From: Gnetum montanum | Taxonomy: Eukaryota > Streptophyta > Gnetopsida > Gnetales > Gnetaceae | Assembly (NCBI GenBank): GCA_015680685.1 | Contig: MNCI01001406.1 | Span: 4,607-68,606, forward strand | Reading direction: 5' to 3' | Length of the DNA stretch: 64,000 bases | Shown here: in pieces, positions 33,929-46,190 of the stretch | How the letters are laid out: every line of letters starts with the position of its first letter | How positions within the stretch are numbered: the first letter of the stretch is position 1 | Position numbers and translations under genes: made by a program | The notes under the pieces: generated by a model | What the model was told of the DNA's origin: nothing | Seen by the model: the letters and a program-made list of their open reading frames with translations, nothing else | Databases searched by the model: none

Positions 33929-35770
33929 CAATCCAATGTAGTCACCACCAAAACCCAACAGAAATGCAACATTGGAATTGTTGGAATTTTCCATTTCAAA
34001 ATTGGTGGCATTTTCCATTTCCATTTCTACTTTCCCAATAGTGGCCAATGTAGTTATCCCATGTCTTTGATAATTGCACATGGCCAATGGGAACAACATT
34101 TTCCAATGGGAACAATATTTCGCAATGAGATCAACATTTTCCAACCATTTTTGGAGTTCCCAACATTTCCCATTGTTTCTAATTTTTTTCCACATTTTCC
34201 ACATTTTTTGGCATTTCCAAACAACCTTAGTATAGTCCACCAAATCCATCGTAGTGAGGATGGTACTAGCTTAGTCATGAAATTTTTTTTACTATTTATA
34301 GTAAATAGATGGATTTTGTGGCTATGGTGTATTCCAAACATATTATAAATGGTAACTACATTGAAAACTATAACCATTGTAGCTTGCAAATTGACACCAA
34401 TTTGTTAGGAATCACAAAAGTGGTGCATAGACCCAAAAATATCTAGTTCCACCCTATATAAATCCAATGTGAACACCCTATTTCATTCCATACATTTCAC
34501 AAGCAATAGAATTTTTTGCATTTTCAAAAGAAAAAAGGCCATTACAACTTTGTAACACCCTTGGTAGAAAAAACTAGTAACTACACTGGGCATAGAGACT
34601 ACCAAGTGACATCATTGTTCCAAAGGTGTAATACCAATTTTGTACCCATATTATAGACCTTGGTGGAAACAAGTAGGAGTTTCTAGATATGGGAGTTGGA
34701 AAGTAGCTGAATGGTGGAGTTGGCACAAATCACAGGCTCTGACGAACCTCAAGCTCCTAAAGCAACTTCCTATGCATCTAGCGCATGAATTTATACTCAG
34801 TGAACCTTATTCTTTATTTTCCATTTTAATAAAGTTGTAGTTTTTGTGATGTATATTTTTGTTTACATTTTCATTTATGTGTTTGTTTTTGTTGTGAACT
34901 ACAATTCCATTCTATATTTATCTTTGTTTTCATTTTTATTTCCAACACTATTTTACATTTCTGTTCACATCTCCATTTACATTTTGTAATTCCTTGGATG
35001 ATAAGCCAAACCATCCAGGACACCTTCAATCTCATTTCCATAGGCCCTTGGGATTTGAGGTTAAAACTATTTTGGTGCCTAGGATTTTTGGTTCCCATTC
35101 TAGCAATCAAATTTTCCAAGTCCAACACTCATGACTCACAATGCTACTCAGTCATGACCCATATGATTGGTGGAAATGGGACAAGCTGGGATGCCTTTGT
35201 GTCTTAAGTCCGTTAGAAGGTAAACAAGGAGGATTCCCTTCTATGATCCATTGTACTATCCTAGAGTTGTATACCCACAAGCCATGCAATAGTATTAGTA
35301 ATGACCAACTCTAAATCCTTGAGGTGCTACTCCATGGAATTCATCAATACAACAATTGATGTTGTTTTCTCCAAACCCTTATTCTAGTAACCTTACCTTA
35401 CAAGCTCCTCATCATCAATAGTAGCTTTTATTACCTGATCACATGCGAGGTGGGACCTATAATCAATTGTAATGAAGGTAAACCAAATCTTGTGATTATT
35501 GCTTGCTATGCTAATTCTACTTTCACATATGTTGTGGGGCAATATTACTAAGTGTATATCAACTTGGTTGTAGAGGAAAATTTGAGACCCCATGGCAAGA
35601 GACTATTTTATAAGCATAGACGTGAGTGCCATGGGTCTAGATCCACTCCATTTTCTTTCTCATGTGAAGACGACAATTCTTTTAGTAGAATAGGAATCTA
35701 AACTCAAGAGGTCCCTATACCATTCCCTAAGCACTTTAAGAGTAGTCCATCCACTTCAAGGAAGGGTTAT
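33929..35770. other. Unassigned region, possible LTR and gag remnant upstream of F
   Basis: The first part (33,929-34,240) is rich in TTTTCCA words. A TATATAAAT box at 34,455-34,463 and an AATAAA at about 34,829 could mark an LTR promoter and polyadenylation region. From about 34,980 the plus strand is loosely protein-like (for example LVIIACYANSTFTYVVGQYY near 35,500 and FSCEDDNSFSRIG near 35,670), leading into the protease of element F. No LTR ends or gag motif can be defined. Confidence 0.35.
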
Positions 35771-36040
35771 TCAAATGTGTTTGGCTATTTGATTATGATG
35801 GAACCTAATAGCAATGGCATTGTAACAATCACAATGGCTAATGTGGTCACATGGGTAGTCAAAGAAGTTTATTTGCCTAAAAAGAATATTGATCTCAACA
35901 ATCCCATGATGGAGATCCAAATTGGTGAGGAAGGTCATTGTTTAGCTTTGTGTGACTCTAGTGTAGGAGTTAATATTATTTCATTGGAACTGTGCCTTGA
36001 TTGGGAGCTTCCCTCTCTTAAGGGCACCATCACAACCTAA
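35771..36040 (+). pseudogene. Element F protease, N-terminal part
   Basis: The open frame at 35,777-36,040 contains HCLALCDSSVGVNIISLELC, which fits a retropepsin active site (ALxDSGAxVNI-S) with the catalytic Asp kept and SSV for SGA. It stops within LPSLKGTITT, where an AT-rich insert begins. The second half of the protease resumes at about 38,945 (VNDVMSTL, then NFPIIMKDLG in place of -PIILGRPF). It belongs to the Athila-type element F, which continues with RT to the right. Confidence 0.6.
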
Positions 36041-38940
36041 AAATTTGCATAAATTTAATTACTTAATTTAATGCATATGATTAATTTTTTAATGTTGTTA
36101 CATGCATTTCAATAAATTAGCTTATTGTTATTCGTGTTAGTGTTGTTGTTGTTGTTGTTGATAGTTTCTTAGATAAGTGAATGAAATCTGCTTGCTACGG
36201 TATTTTGTTAAAGTTTTACATCCTTTGTTTTACTACTATTGGAGCTTAGTCATAGATCTTTAATATTTTATGATTAAATGTTAAAATCCAATTACCCCAA
36301 AATTTTTTTTGTCAATTGTCATGCCTTTACAAGCATTTGGCTATGCATATTTATTCTTTATGCACATTTAATTATGTACATTTAATCTTTCTTGTGCACA
36401 TTTAATCATTCATATTTATGTTTTATTGTGCACATCTAGTTGTGCATATTTTATTTGTATTATGCATACGTGATTATATAATATTGTATTCATGGAGTAA
36501 TTATGGAGCCTAACATAACCCTAACAATATCCTTTGTTACTTTTGTCATTAAACTAGGATTTAGAGTTTACTTTTAATTATAATTAAATATTTTATAAAT
36601 TAGCTTTGTTAAGAAAGTACCTTAGGATGATGTAGTACCTAGAATTAGAACTTATTGATGTGTTTGGAATGTTCAAAAACATTAGTTTTGAACCTTGGTT
36701 CATTAGAATTAGAGTTACAGTTTTCAAGATATCACATTTTCTAGTTTGTTAAAATACTATAAAAATTTGGGTATTTGAACGAGGTAACCATGATAAGTGA
36801 TGCTTTGATATAATTTTGTATACGATTAGGTAGAGCACTTAATAAGAACTTTGTAGGTTCAAACAAAATTTGATTTAGAGTTCTAGTATGCATGTTATGA
36901 AAGGTTAAACTTTAAGAGTATTATTGGAGAGAGAAAATGAGAAATGAACTTAGGAAAATGACAGTTTTTATAAAAATTATTTAAAAATTAAAAATCAAGT
37001 TTCAAAAGTAAAGAAGAAAAGTTAATGTGATTGAAAAGCGCAATCACATGCATAATGCGTTTTATATAAACTTTATATATGTATTTTGCTTCTTTCTTTG
37101 CTGCCTCTTATTATCTTGTTTTCTATTGCTATTTTTTTGGTTTGGTTTTCCACTATTATTTTTATGAAATTGTGTTCTATCACATTTTTTTGAAAGATAT
37201 TTTTTATCATTTCTTCTTTATTTGAACTTCATTTTTTCATTGTTCACCTTATAAATAGATTATAGCCTTAGATACATCTTGTTCTAGTTTGTAGAAGGGT
37301 TTCTAGTATGATAGGTTAAGTGAAACAAAAATTAATTGAGAATGTTAGGTAGAAAAGGAAGATGCTAAGAAGATTTTATAAGCTCTATCAGCATAGTAAA
37401 AAAGATTATTTTACTTTTCTTTTTATGTAGTTGTCCTATTTTATTGTTGATCTTGTAAGAAAAATTATTTTAGTTTATTTTTTATATGGATGTTTTATTT
37501 TGTTGTGGATCCTGTAAGAAAGATTATTTTAGTTTCCTTTTCATATAGCTACTCTATTTTTTTGTGGATTTTGTAAGAAAGATTATTTTACCTTTTTTTT
37601 TATGAAATTGTCTTATATTATTGTGGTTTTTCTATCCCTTCTCTTTTTTTGGTTTTTCGTTATTCTTTTATAATTTTAACTATTATGTCAGGATTTTATT
37701 GAATTTTTATCATTGGGCCTATTTTTATGGAAATTAATATTTTAATCCTATCTAGATCATTTTCTATCTTTCTGTGAATTCTTAAATTGTGGAAATTTTG
37801 CCCAACTTGCCCTTGGATATTTTGGATTTGCTCATGACAAGATTTTATTGAATTTTTGTCATTGATCCTATTTTTAATTTTGGATTTTCTCATGACATAA
37901 ACATGATTTTGCAAGAATTTTGTGAAATTTTTATTATTATAGATTTTTGTCTATTTTGAACATTAAATAAGTAAAAAGCGATAATTTGATGATAGTAGTG
38001 AGGTGATTCCAAGACCTGTTAGGATATTCTTTTGGTAGCAAGGATAACCAAGAGCTAGCCTTCAGAGAGGCATTGATAAAATATACATTCTTTGAAATTT
38101 TGGATTTCCTTTGGATTTTTGGAAAATTTTGTGATATTTTTAAACTTGAATTTTTTTTTTGAATATTTTATTAGAAACCTTTACCTAGCCCATAACCTGA
38201 GACTTTTGACCTAGAACTTTTATGCTTCATGAAGAGGGAACTGACATAATTTTAAAAGAGGGACATAGGACACAAGGTGGATCAATTCTATACAAGGTGG
38301 ATCCTCTCAACTTGAAAAGATGTTTTTGTATAATTTGTATTTTGGTAAAATAGAAACTTTATATACTTTTTTGATATTTGAGCCATGAACCTATTTTTGT
38401 AAATAAATAATAAAGTATGATAGATATGAAATTGTCATTTGTGGATTGCAAATAACATTTTTCATTTTGACACATGCTATATGTTTAGGAAAATTTAATA
38501 TTATCTATTATATATTAATATTTTAAATTTTATTAATTAATTTAAAAAATTTTAAACATGAATATCTTTATTTCTAGAGGTCCAATTAAGGCAAAAAAGT
38601 TATTGTTAGGATCATCATTTTATGCACTATTTTATGATGTAACTAGTGGAAGTTTTTGACATTTATCATTTTGTGGATTTGAAAATCTCTAATTTTCTTT
38701 AAATAAATTTTATTTAATTATATATGAAAGTAATATGAAATTTTTGTGCACTATATTACTCTATTATATTTATGATTCTAAATAATAATTTTTATTTATT
38801 TTATAGCTTTCTTTTGAATTAGTAAATCAAGGTTAAATCCAAATCCTTAGGGTTTTGTAGCATCTTCATTAGTTATTTATAGGGTTTTATAGATAAGTAA
38901 TAGGGCTATTACACGTACTAACATTAGATTAGAGTTACTA
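36041..38940. mobile_element. AT-rich insert splitting the F protease, possible solo LTR
   Basis: About 2.9 kb of very AT-rich sequence without coding capacity separates the two halves of the protease. The left junction has CATCACAACC, which resembles LTR starts of the TGTCACAACC kind. A TATAAATA box lies at 37,250-37,257 and a (GTT)n run at 36,140-36,160. TGCACATTTAAT-like words repeat at 36,361-36,470. Exact ends and a target duplication could not be fixed, so the solo-LTR reading is an inference. Confidence 0.4.
37401..37640 (+). repeat. Four ~59 bp tandem repeats
   Basis: Units starting AA(A/G)ATTATTTTA at about 37,402, 37,460, 37,519 and 37,579, each followed by a T-rich stretch and TTGTGGAT(C/T)(C/T)TGTAAGAAA. 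They lie downstream of the TATA box of the AT-rich insert. Confidence 0.75.
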
Positions 38941-41090
38941 GACCAATATTATACATACCTTGTGGGATAGGTGAATGATGTTATGAGCACTTTAGTGAAA
39001 TGATGTTACCTTGATGATTTCTTTGTGGTCAAACCAAAAAATAAAGTGGGAGACAACTTTCCTATCATCATGAAAGACCTAGGATAAGCACCATTGATGA
39101 TAGGTTGGTTTTCCAAGGCCTCCACCTTGAAATCAATAGGAAAGATGCAACTGGAAAGACACATTACAAGTGGATCTCATGTAATCCTTTCTAGTCTTAT
39201 GGTAAGCATGGTTGTAATTATTGTGTCACAAAGTGTTTTTGTGTCATTAGAGATAAATTTCCTTGAAGAACGTTTGGTCTATGAAGCCATACATTAAGTC
39301 TTTAAGAGACTAATTGATGCTCTTGCCTCATCTAATGCTAAGTCATCTAATTCAAAAATGAAGAATATAATAAAGGTAGTTGCAGTGGTGCAATATGATC
39401 CAAAATACTAGTGCACTCTTGATTTGTCCTAGGATATTTCTACATCACCAGTTGAACTCCATTTACTTATTTAAATATTGAAGTATTTATTCCTTACAAA
39501 TGGTCATCCCATTATCATTAGTTCTCTTTTGAGAATTCTTTAAAAGGTTGAATTGAAAAGGATAGTTGCAAAGTGGAGAAAAGCCTTTACCTAGATCCAT
39601 GAAGAACTCATTGCAATTGATCCCTCAATCTATTAGCACCACATATACACAAACCTAAGTGTCAAACCTTAGTGGATACTCCAACATAGACTCAAGCCAA
39701 ATATGTGGGATGTTATAAGGTGAAATTGTTCATCTTCTATAAGTTAGTTTCATTGTTCCTATCTCTGATAGTGAGTGAGTTAGTTCAACTATAGTTACAC
39801 CCAAGAAGGGGAGTGCATGAAGAATTTTTATTGACTACAAGTTGTTGAATGATACCACTTTTAAGGACTATTTCTCATTGTCTTTTGTAGACCAGGTATT
39901 GGACAATACCTTTGGTCATGAGTACTACAGGTTTCTTGATGGATACTTTGGTTATAATCAAATTAATATAGCACTAGAGGATCAAGTTGAGACTACCTTC
40001 ATTTACTCATGAGGTATGTTTACCTTTAAGTACATGCCCTTTAGGTTATGAAATGCATCAACCATGTTCCAATGATTAGTAATATCCATGTTCTAGGATT
40101 ACATTGGCAAGAGTGTGGGAGTCCTCATGGATAACATTTTCACCTATGCCAAATCATTCCATGAAGCTTTGGATTAGCTTAAAGCTATCTTATGTCAATA
40201 TTGTCAGGTGAAACTAAAGATAAATTGAAAAAATAGAAAGCTAATGGTGACTAAGGGCATTGTTCTTCGTCAAAAGTTTCAATGAAGGGGATTGAAGTTG
40301 ATCCTTTGAAGGTTTGCATCATTGAGAACATGACACAAATACCCTTCATCATTAAAGATGTGCTATATTTCTTGAGACATATTGGTTATTATCACTATTT
40401 TATTAAAGATTATTCTAGAATAGCTAGGTTCTTATTTGAGCTCATGAAGAAAGATATTCTATTCTTGTGGAACAAGGATTGTAAAAACACCTTTCAATAT
40501 TTGCAAAAAATAAAAAAAATTAATCCAAACCCCTTGTTATAGAGTCCTAATTAGACTCAAGCATTCAATATAATGATAGATGCTTTTAACTTTGAATTGG
40601 ATGATATTCTCATGTAATTCAATGAGAAGTAAAGGTCCTACTACATCCATTGTGCTAGTTGAAGTATTGTGGGGCCTTAATTAAACTACACCACCACGGA
40701 AATAGAATTGATGACCATTGCTTTTAGCACTCCAAAATTTTAGACATTATGTTCTAGGATGAAACATTTTCATTTACACTAATAATAGTTCCGTCTAGTT
40801 TCTAATAAACAAGTTGGATGGTAGTTCTCATGTACTATAGTGATTGGCTCTCTTGCAGGAATTTGACCTTCATATGATGGATCACAAGGGAGTTGAGAAT
40901 GTGGTGGAAAATCATTTATTAGGATTATGAATTAGAAATAAGGGAGAATGTGTTCTTGTTGATGAATTTTTAGATGACCACATTTTTAAGGTCGTATTCA
41001 AATTAAAGAGTGAACATTAATACCCATGGTCCATATTTATTAAATTACCTAGTAGTCTAGAAACTTCCTCTTGGGTGGAACAAATGTAAG
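38941..41090 (+). pseudogene. Element F protease C-terminus, RT and RNase H
   Basis: The protease remainder (38,945-39,110) has FFVVKPKNKVGDNFPIIMKD. A linker typical of Athila-type pol (39,430-39,720) has FLTNGHPIIISSLL and RLKPNMWDVIR. RT (about 39,780-40,200) has RIFIDYKLLNDTTFKD, YYRFLDGYFGYNQINIALED, FTFKYMPFRL and VLMDNIFTYAKSFHEALD, where MDN replaces the catalytic MDD. RNase H (about 40,290-41,080) has LRHIGYYHYFIKDYSRIA at the connection and LQEFDLHMMDHKGVENVV, ENHLLGL near its end. Coding stops at about 41,090, where element E begins. The matching integrase is at 63,576. Stops and frameshifts are frequent. Confidence 0.75.
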
Positions 41091-41184
41091 ATCCAATGGT
41101 TTTTGCCCTAGGTGAGGCCTTAGTTAGTTATTAAAGGGAAATCTCTATAAGTGATTCCCTAATCATATAGTAAGGTGGTGTGTT

Positions 41185-41409
41185 TACCATTAGAAGCATT
41201 AAGAGCCTTACAACATCAGCCAATCATATGCCTTACTAAGAATTAAACTATATACTTGAACTTCACTAACTCGAAGTGGGAAGATAGTGATCTTGAACTT
41301 AGCGTCAATTACTAGTAAAATTACATTGTCCATTTGTGGATTATGATCTAGTAGCATGCTAGCATTGATGACTTGTATGGTAGTGTTGAGATGTCTTCAC
41401 CACTCATCA
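41185..41409 (+). repeat. Element E 5' LTR remnant
   Basis: Matches 63,352-63,575, including CATTAAGAGCCTTACAACAT and GACTTGTATGGTAGTGTTG, and ends CACTCATCA. Only the last ~225 bp of an ~870 bp LTR remains. Confidence 0.85.
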
Positions 41410-41410
41410 T

Positions 41411-41428
41411 TGGCACTATTTCCGAGGA
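41411..41428 (+). promoter_or_regulatory. Element E primer-binding site
   Basis: TGGCACTATTTCCGAGGA follows the LTR by one base. It matches the tRNA-Asp-type site TGGCGCCGTTGCCGGGGA at 13 of 18 positions by eye. Confidence 0.7.
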
Positions 41429-41554
41429 TGTGTCAATGTGTGCTAAGTAATTGATTTTACAAAGTTCATTATATCAATAAATAAAGAGTTAATTTTTATA
41501 ATCTTTAAATAATTCTCATCACACACATACATATGTAAGCATCACACTCATAAC

Positions 41555-44500
41555 ATGGCTTCAATTAAGGAAAAACTATCACTTGCCAAAGAGGTACAAA
41601 GGGACAATGACAAAAAAAATTATGATGAAGACTAAAGTATTCTTATGCAAATAAGAATATCATATGCTCAAACTGATCCTTACTATCTTGATTTCACATT
41701 CATCTTTCACCAAGATGGGTAGCTGAGATGGAGAAACCTACGAGGCAACATCATTTTATCTCCATAGTGTTTAGCATCCACAATGCTTCAAATTCCTATA
41801 AGGAAAATGAAGCTAAGCCATGTTTAAGAAGGGTATCATGTGACCAAACACATGAAAAGACCCTACCAACCCATAGAGGCACAAGTACAGAGAGATGCTA
41901 CTATGGAAACCAAAAATGTGCACAATAAGGGGAAGCAAGTTATCTCTCCTATTGTCTCGCAAGAACTTGATGGTGATGCATTTGTCATAGAGAAACTCCA
42001 TCAAGATCATGAAGTTCATTTCCAAATGTCTATCATTCATCTAGAAGAACATGTCAAAGTGCAATTACATTTAGCCTTAGTAGAGACTCCAAGAAGAGAA
42101 GTAATAGACCCTAAGTACAAGTAGGACTTAAGGCCAAGAGCTTCTACTAGATCACAAAGGGAAGAATACCATAGTTATAGAAGGAGAACTAGTTGACATC
42201 ATTCATCCACTCCTTTATCTTCATCCTCATGATCATTAGTGGACTTTCACTAAAAGGAATAAAGTTATAGAAATCACGATAGGAAGGGATGTTGAACCCA
42301 TGATTGACGTGACTATCACCTAAGACATTATGATGAGGAAGCTGAAGAGAAATCACCATGAAGAAATGGGGATAGATGTGTAGAGAGAGAGAGATGTATA
42401 AGTATCAAAGGGGGCATCACTACAATCAAGCATATGAGCCCTATGATCATGATGAACCATTGTTGGCTACTCATAGCATGATGAACATAAGGGAATCTAT
42501 CTACATTCCAACAAGGCACATAAGGGACAGCTGCATTAAGTGGCTAGACATGAACAAAATGCCCAAATTTGAGGGTGGATATAATGCAAATTCACAATAT
42601 CACCCTCAATTATTTCATGATGCCTCTATCCTACAAAATATAGAGTATAAGTGACCAAAACTAAATTTAATCCCAAGGATACACATCAAAGAGGTAGAAA
42701 GCTGGTATAGATCATTGGAACTTGAATTAATCAGAAGATGAAATACCATGCTTGAACTCTTTAATGATAAATACCAAACCTACTCTTGAGTTTCAAAATT
42801 AAGTAGATCTAAGGATGGAAACAAGGGACACATGAATCCTTTGATGTAGAAATGGGCAAATACTATTCCTTACTGCATGGATGCCAAGTCCATGGATTCT
42901 CATAAAAGGAACAACTAAGGTACATAGTAGATAGGTTGAGGAACAAAACCAAATGGATCCTTGGGGTTTATGCCCAAGGTAGATTATCTGAAATGATCAC
43001 CCATTGCATTCAATGACTCATTGATCAAGTGACAAAGGAGGAAGGTGAATTGAAGAAGAGAGAATTAGCTAAAGAGTATAATAGAGATCCAACTATCAGG
43101 AAGAGAGATGTATGAGTGTGTTATCAGCAAGAGGAAGAAATTTTAGAAGAGGTAATATAGAAAAAGACACTACCTATTCAAAAATTTGTTACTAATATAG
43201 CTAAAACACCCCAAAATCCGAAGGCATGCTTGCTCCACCAAGCCTTTACAATTCGTGCAGCATCACGACAGTTCTTTAGGAGATGGATGGTTTGATTTTT
43301 AGATTGTCCAATTCGGCAAGTTTTCTGCCCTAGGTGTCAATAGGCAAAATGGATTCTCCAGCCTGCCCACTTGAGCAATTCACCTAGTTGACCATGCACT
43401 TAGGAGGAATGCGTGGAACTATTGGTGGTGCTCAGAATGCATAAAACGTTTCAGCAAGCTTTCTAAGTCAAGGAGTTTTGCTACGCTACGCTACACTACA
43501 TAGCGTAGTAGGCTTTAGAAGACATTTGTTGAAGCAAAGTGCTACGCTATGCTATACAGTGTAGCACAACGTAGCAAAATCTAGATGGTCAGTCCCCTCA
43601 CCCGACATCAATTCCTTCAACAATGTCTCCTTCTGTCAGAAAGCGGTGGACTTGGCAAAAAAAAGAAGAAGAACCAAGTCTATTGCTATGCTACGCTGAG
43701 CTACATGGCACATCAAAGTGTAGCAATTCTGTAGAAGTGACAGAAGGAAACTCAAAGGGCAGGATTAGCAAGTTCGCAAGTTTTGCAGTGCAAAAGAAAA
43801 AGTTTGTAGATTGGCAAGGTTTTGCGACTAAGGCCAACCACTACACTACATAGCGTAGCAAATATGCAATACACATGTGGCAAAACGCGTGACAAGATGC
43901 TACGCTACACTGAACATGCTACACTACAAAGCACAACAAAGCATGATGGGTGATTGTGCAACATCAATGCACTTCACCTAATTGCATCATTGGCACACAT
44001 CTCTAGACACTGACAGTGCAATTATGGCGTGGCAAGCTCACAATTACGACATGGAAGGCTAGTAATTACAGCAATTATGCATGTCCAATGGTCATGCAGG
44101 CACATGTAGCATAGAAAAGTCAACATGGGCCCAAGGCACGTAGCATCCAAATCATCCCTTTCACATGCCCTTGGTCCTATAAATACCTCAGTGAGTAACG
44201 TTCAAAGGACTTTTGGACTTTTGGCTGGCTTTTGGACTTTTTGACTTCTTGGGACTTTCCGACCTCCTTTGGGCATGATTCAGTCCAGAATTTTTGGCAC
44301 TGTATCCTTGAGCATTGTAAGCTTTTGGTTTGACACTGTAAACAGTTAGCACTCTCAGTTGGCATTTTGTTCTGCACTTTTCTACCACCTTGGTAGCACT
44401 GTGCATTGTCAGCCCCTGAGTCTGTGCCTAAGCATACAACTTTTTTTCTCTACATGTCTTGGTTACTCTCGGGAATTCTGCACTTCCCAACACTGTGCAA

Positions 44501-45840
44501 TTAATTGTACCCACCTTAATAGAGCAAATTCATAGCTTCGAAGCAGTGCATTTTTCTAACTACATTATACTTTTCTTTCTTGTTTATCATCGCATTTTAC
44601 ATTGTTACCCACATTGTTTATGTTTAAAATATCATTTTTATGCCATAAACTTTGCTTTCAAATCACACATTGCAAAAGGTTATATTAACACCATCTAAGT
44701 CCCTGTCTGATTGACCAGACTATTCAAGGTGCCCTGTATCCATTCCATCCAGCACGACCCTCCCATAGATATGGGGTTAAGATTGTCGTGACGGATGACC
44801 CGTTGACGTTTTCCAGCCATTGACATTTTCGGTCACTACAATAGTAACCAAGGTAGAAAAGATGTGAAATTTAGTGGATGCAAAATCCACTATAGCTTTG
44901 AAAATTTTGAAATAAAGAACTCAACAATCCTTTAGTAAAGGCAAGGAGAAAAAGAATAAAAGAGACTAGCAATGAAATAAAAAAGTGCCTTTAATGGTAG
45001 AATGTTCTGATTCAATCTTAGGGGATGAAAAAGGTATATTGTATGTCAATATGAGCAACCTAAGGGATGTTGTCCTATAATGGTACATGTGTAAGAAATA
45101 AGGACATATGCACTAAATCCAAGATTCATCAAGAATCAAATGGAAAAATGATTACCTTACCCTCAAGGTAACTACTGGAAAACCTTCCAATTGGCCTATT
45201 ATCCCAATGGAGCTTATTTGCAGCCATAGGAGTGATACCATTAGTAGTGGTAGCAGCTACAATCATGAGCAATGCCACCACCAAGACAATAGTAACCATA
45301 TCGGCAACTAGACACTTATGGATACTATGTCCAACATGTGATATCTCCAAGTAGTACAACATTTTAGACTCCTCAATACTGTTCATGAGAACATGATCTA
45401 ACAACATCTCTAAGGAAGGATTCTAATCCCTACGTGCATCAATAAGTGGTTGTTTGTTGAGTCAACCTCCTAACCCTCTACCACTTGTACCACCACCTAT
45501 AATGCAGGAAGAATTGCCATCATAGTCTTAGCAAAGGAATGTAACTAGGGTAGTCAACATTTAGGTGGAAGTAATTGTGCATGAACTATAATGTAGAAAA
45601 TAATTGTTTTTGTGAATAATTCTAGAAAAGGTTCAAAGGATGGGGAGCACATCTACTTCTGCTCCATCCACATCTAAACCTCCAAAAAATAATAAGTTTC
45701 CATCATTGTGCAATGCAAATTTGACAACTATTATGGTAATCCAAGCCATTACACATTGGATCAAGGCAAGAGCACTTCCTCAAAAATAAACAAACCCAAG
45801 AATTCCCTTAGTATACCTTGAAATAGTAGGATAGAAACCA
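41555..45840 (+). pseudogene. Element E gag, split by solo LTR G
   Basis: Starts at ATG 41,555 (MASIKEKLSLAKEVQRDND). The gag core at 42,560-42,800 has MPKFEGGYNANSQYHPQLFH, KEVESWYRSLELELIRR and MLELFNDKYQTYS, close to element B gag. It is cut at 43,201 by solo LTR G and resumes at 44,846. A zinc-knuckle-like segment at about 45,025-45,090 (CQYEQPKGCCPIMVHV) parallels CNICLHDHPKGQCPIL in D. A proline/glutamine-rich linker follows (45,230-45,700, PYRQLDTYGYYVQHVISPS). Several stops and frameshifts are present. The protein would form capsid and package RNA for E and possibly for B and D. Confidence 0.75.
43202..44840 (+). mobile_element. Solo LTR G inside element E gag
   Basis: This 1,639 bp insert has no coding region. 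It begins TAAAACACCCCAAAATCCG, fitting a decayed TGTNACACCCC-type LTR start, and ends CGGTCACTACA. It is flanked by ATAGC (43,197-43,201) and ATAGT (44,841-44,845), a near-perfect 5 bp target duplication. A TATAAATA box is at 44,178-44,185. Upstream of it are several hairpin-forming GCTACGCTAC/GTAGCGTAGC clusters. The structure fits LTR-LTR recombination leaving one LTR. Confidence 0.7.
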
Positions 45841-46190
45841 TGTAAGGCTCTACTTAATTCTAGGTCCAAGGTGAACCTAATATCATAAGATATGTATCAA
45901 GCCTAGAATCTACCACCATTAAAGAAAAGTAACATTTGACTAAACCTTGTAGACCAATCGATCACAACTCCCCTAGGATAGGTGGATGATGTGAACACTA
46001 CTATTAGTGGCTGGTCCTACCCTATTGATTTCTAGTTATTCTTGTAGGTAAAAACAAGGGTGAGTTTCCTATCATAATGGGAAGGGCTTGGCTTAGCACT
46101 ATAGATGCTAAGCTTGGTATTAGAGATTTGTTCCTAGAAATCTTTAAGTAAGATAAAACTAGAACTATTCAGAGATGAAAAGTTCCATGT
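45841..46190 (+). pseudogene. Element E protease
   Basis: Contains CKALLNSRSKVNLIS, then DMYQA, WSYPIDF and an IIMGRAWLSTIDAKLGI-like end read across a frameshift (about 46,068-46,125). As in element B, the position of the catalytic Asp is Asn (LLN). The downstream WSYP and GRxWLSTIDA signatures are shared with B, confirming the family. It is not functional as read, because of stops and the missing Asp. Confidence 0.7.

Noticed and set aside
45129-45407. 92-codon minus-strand frame
   Set aside because: Opposite to the element E gag linker, whose plus strand matches element B gag (GYYVQxxISPS).
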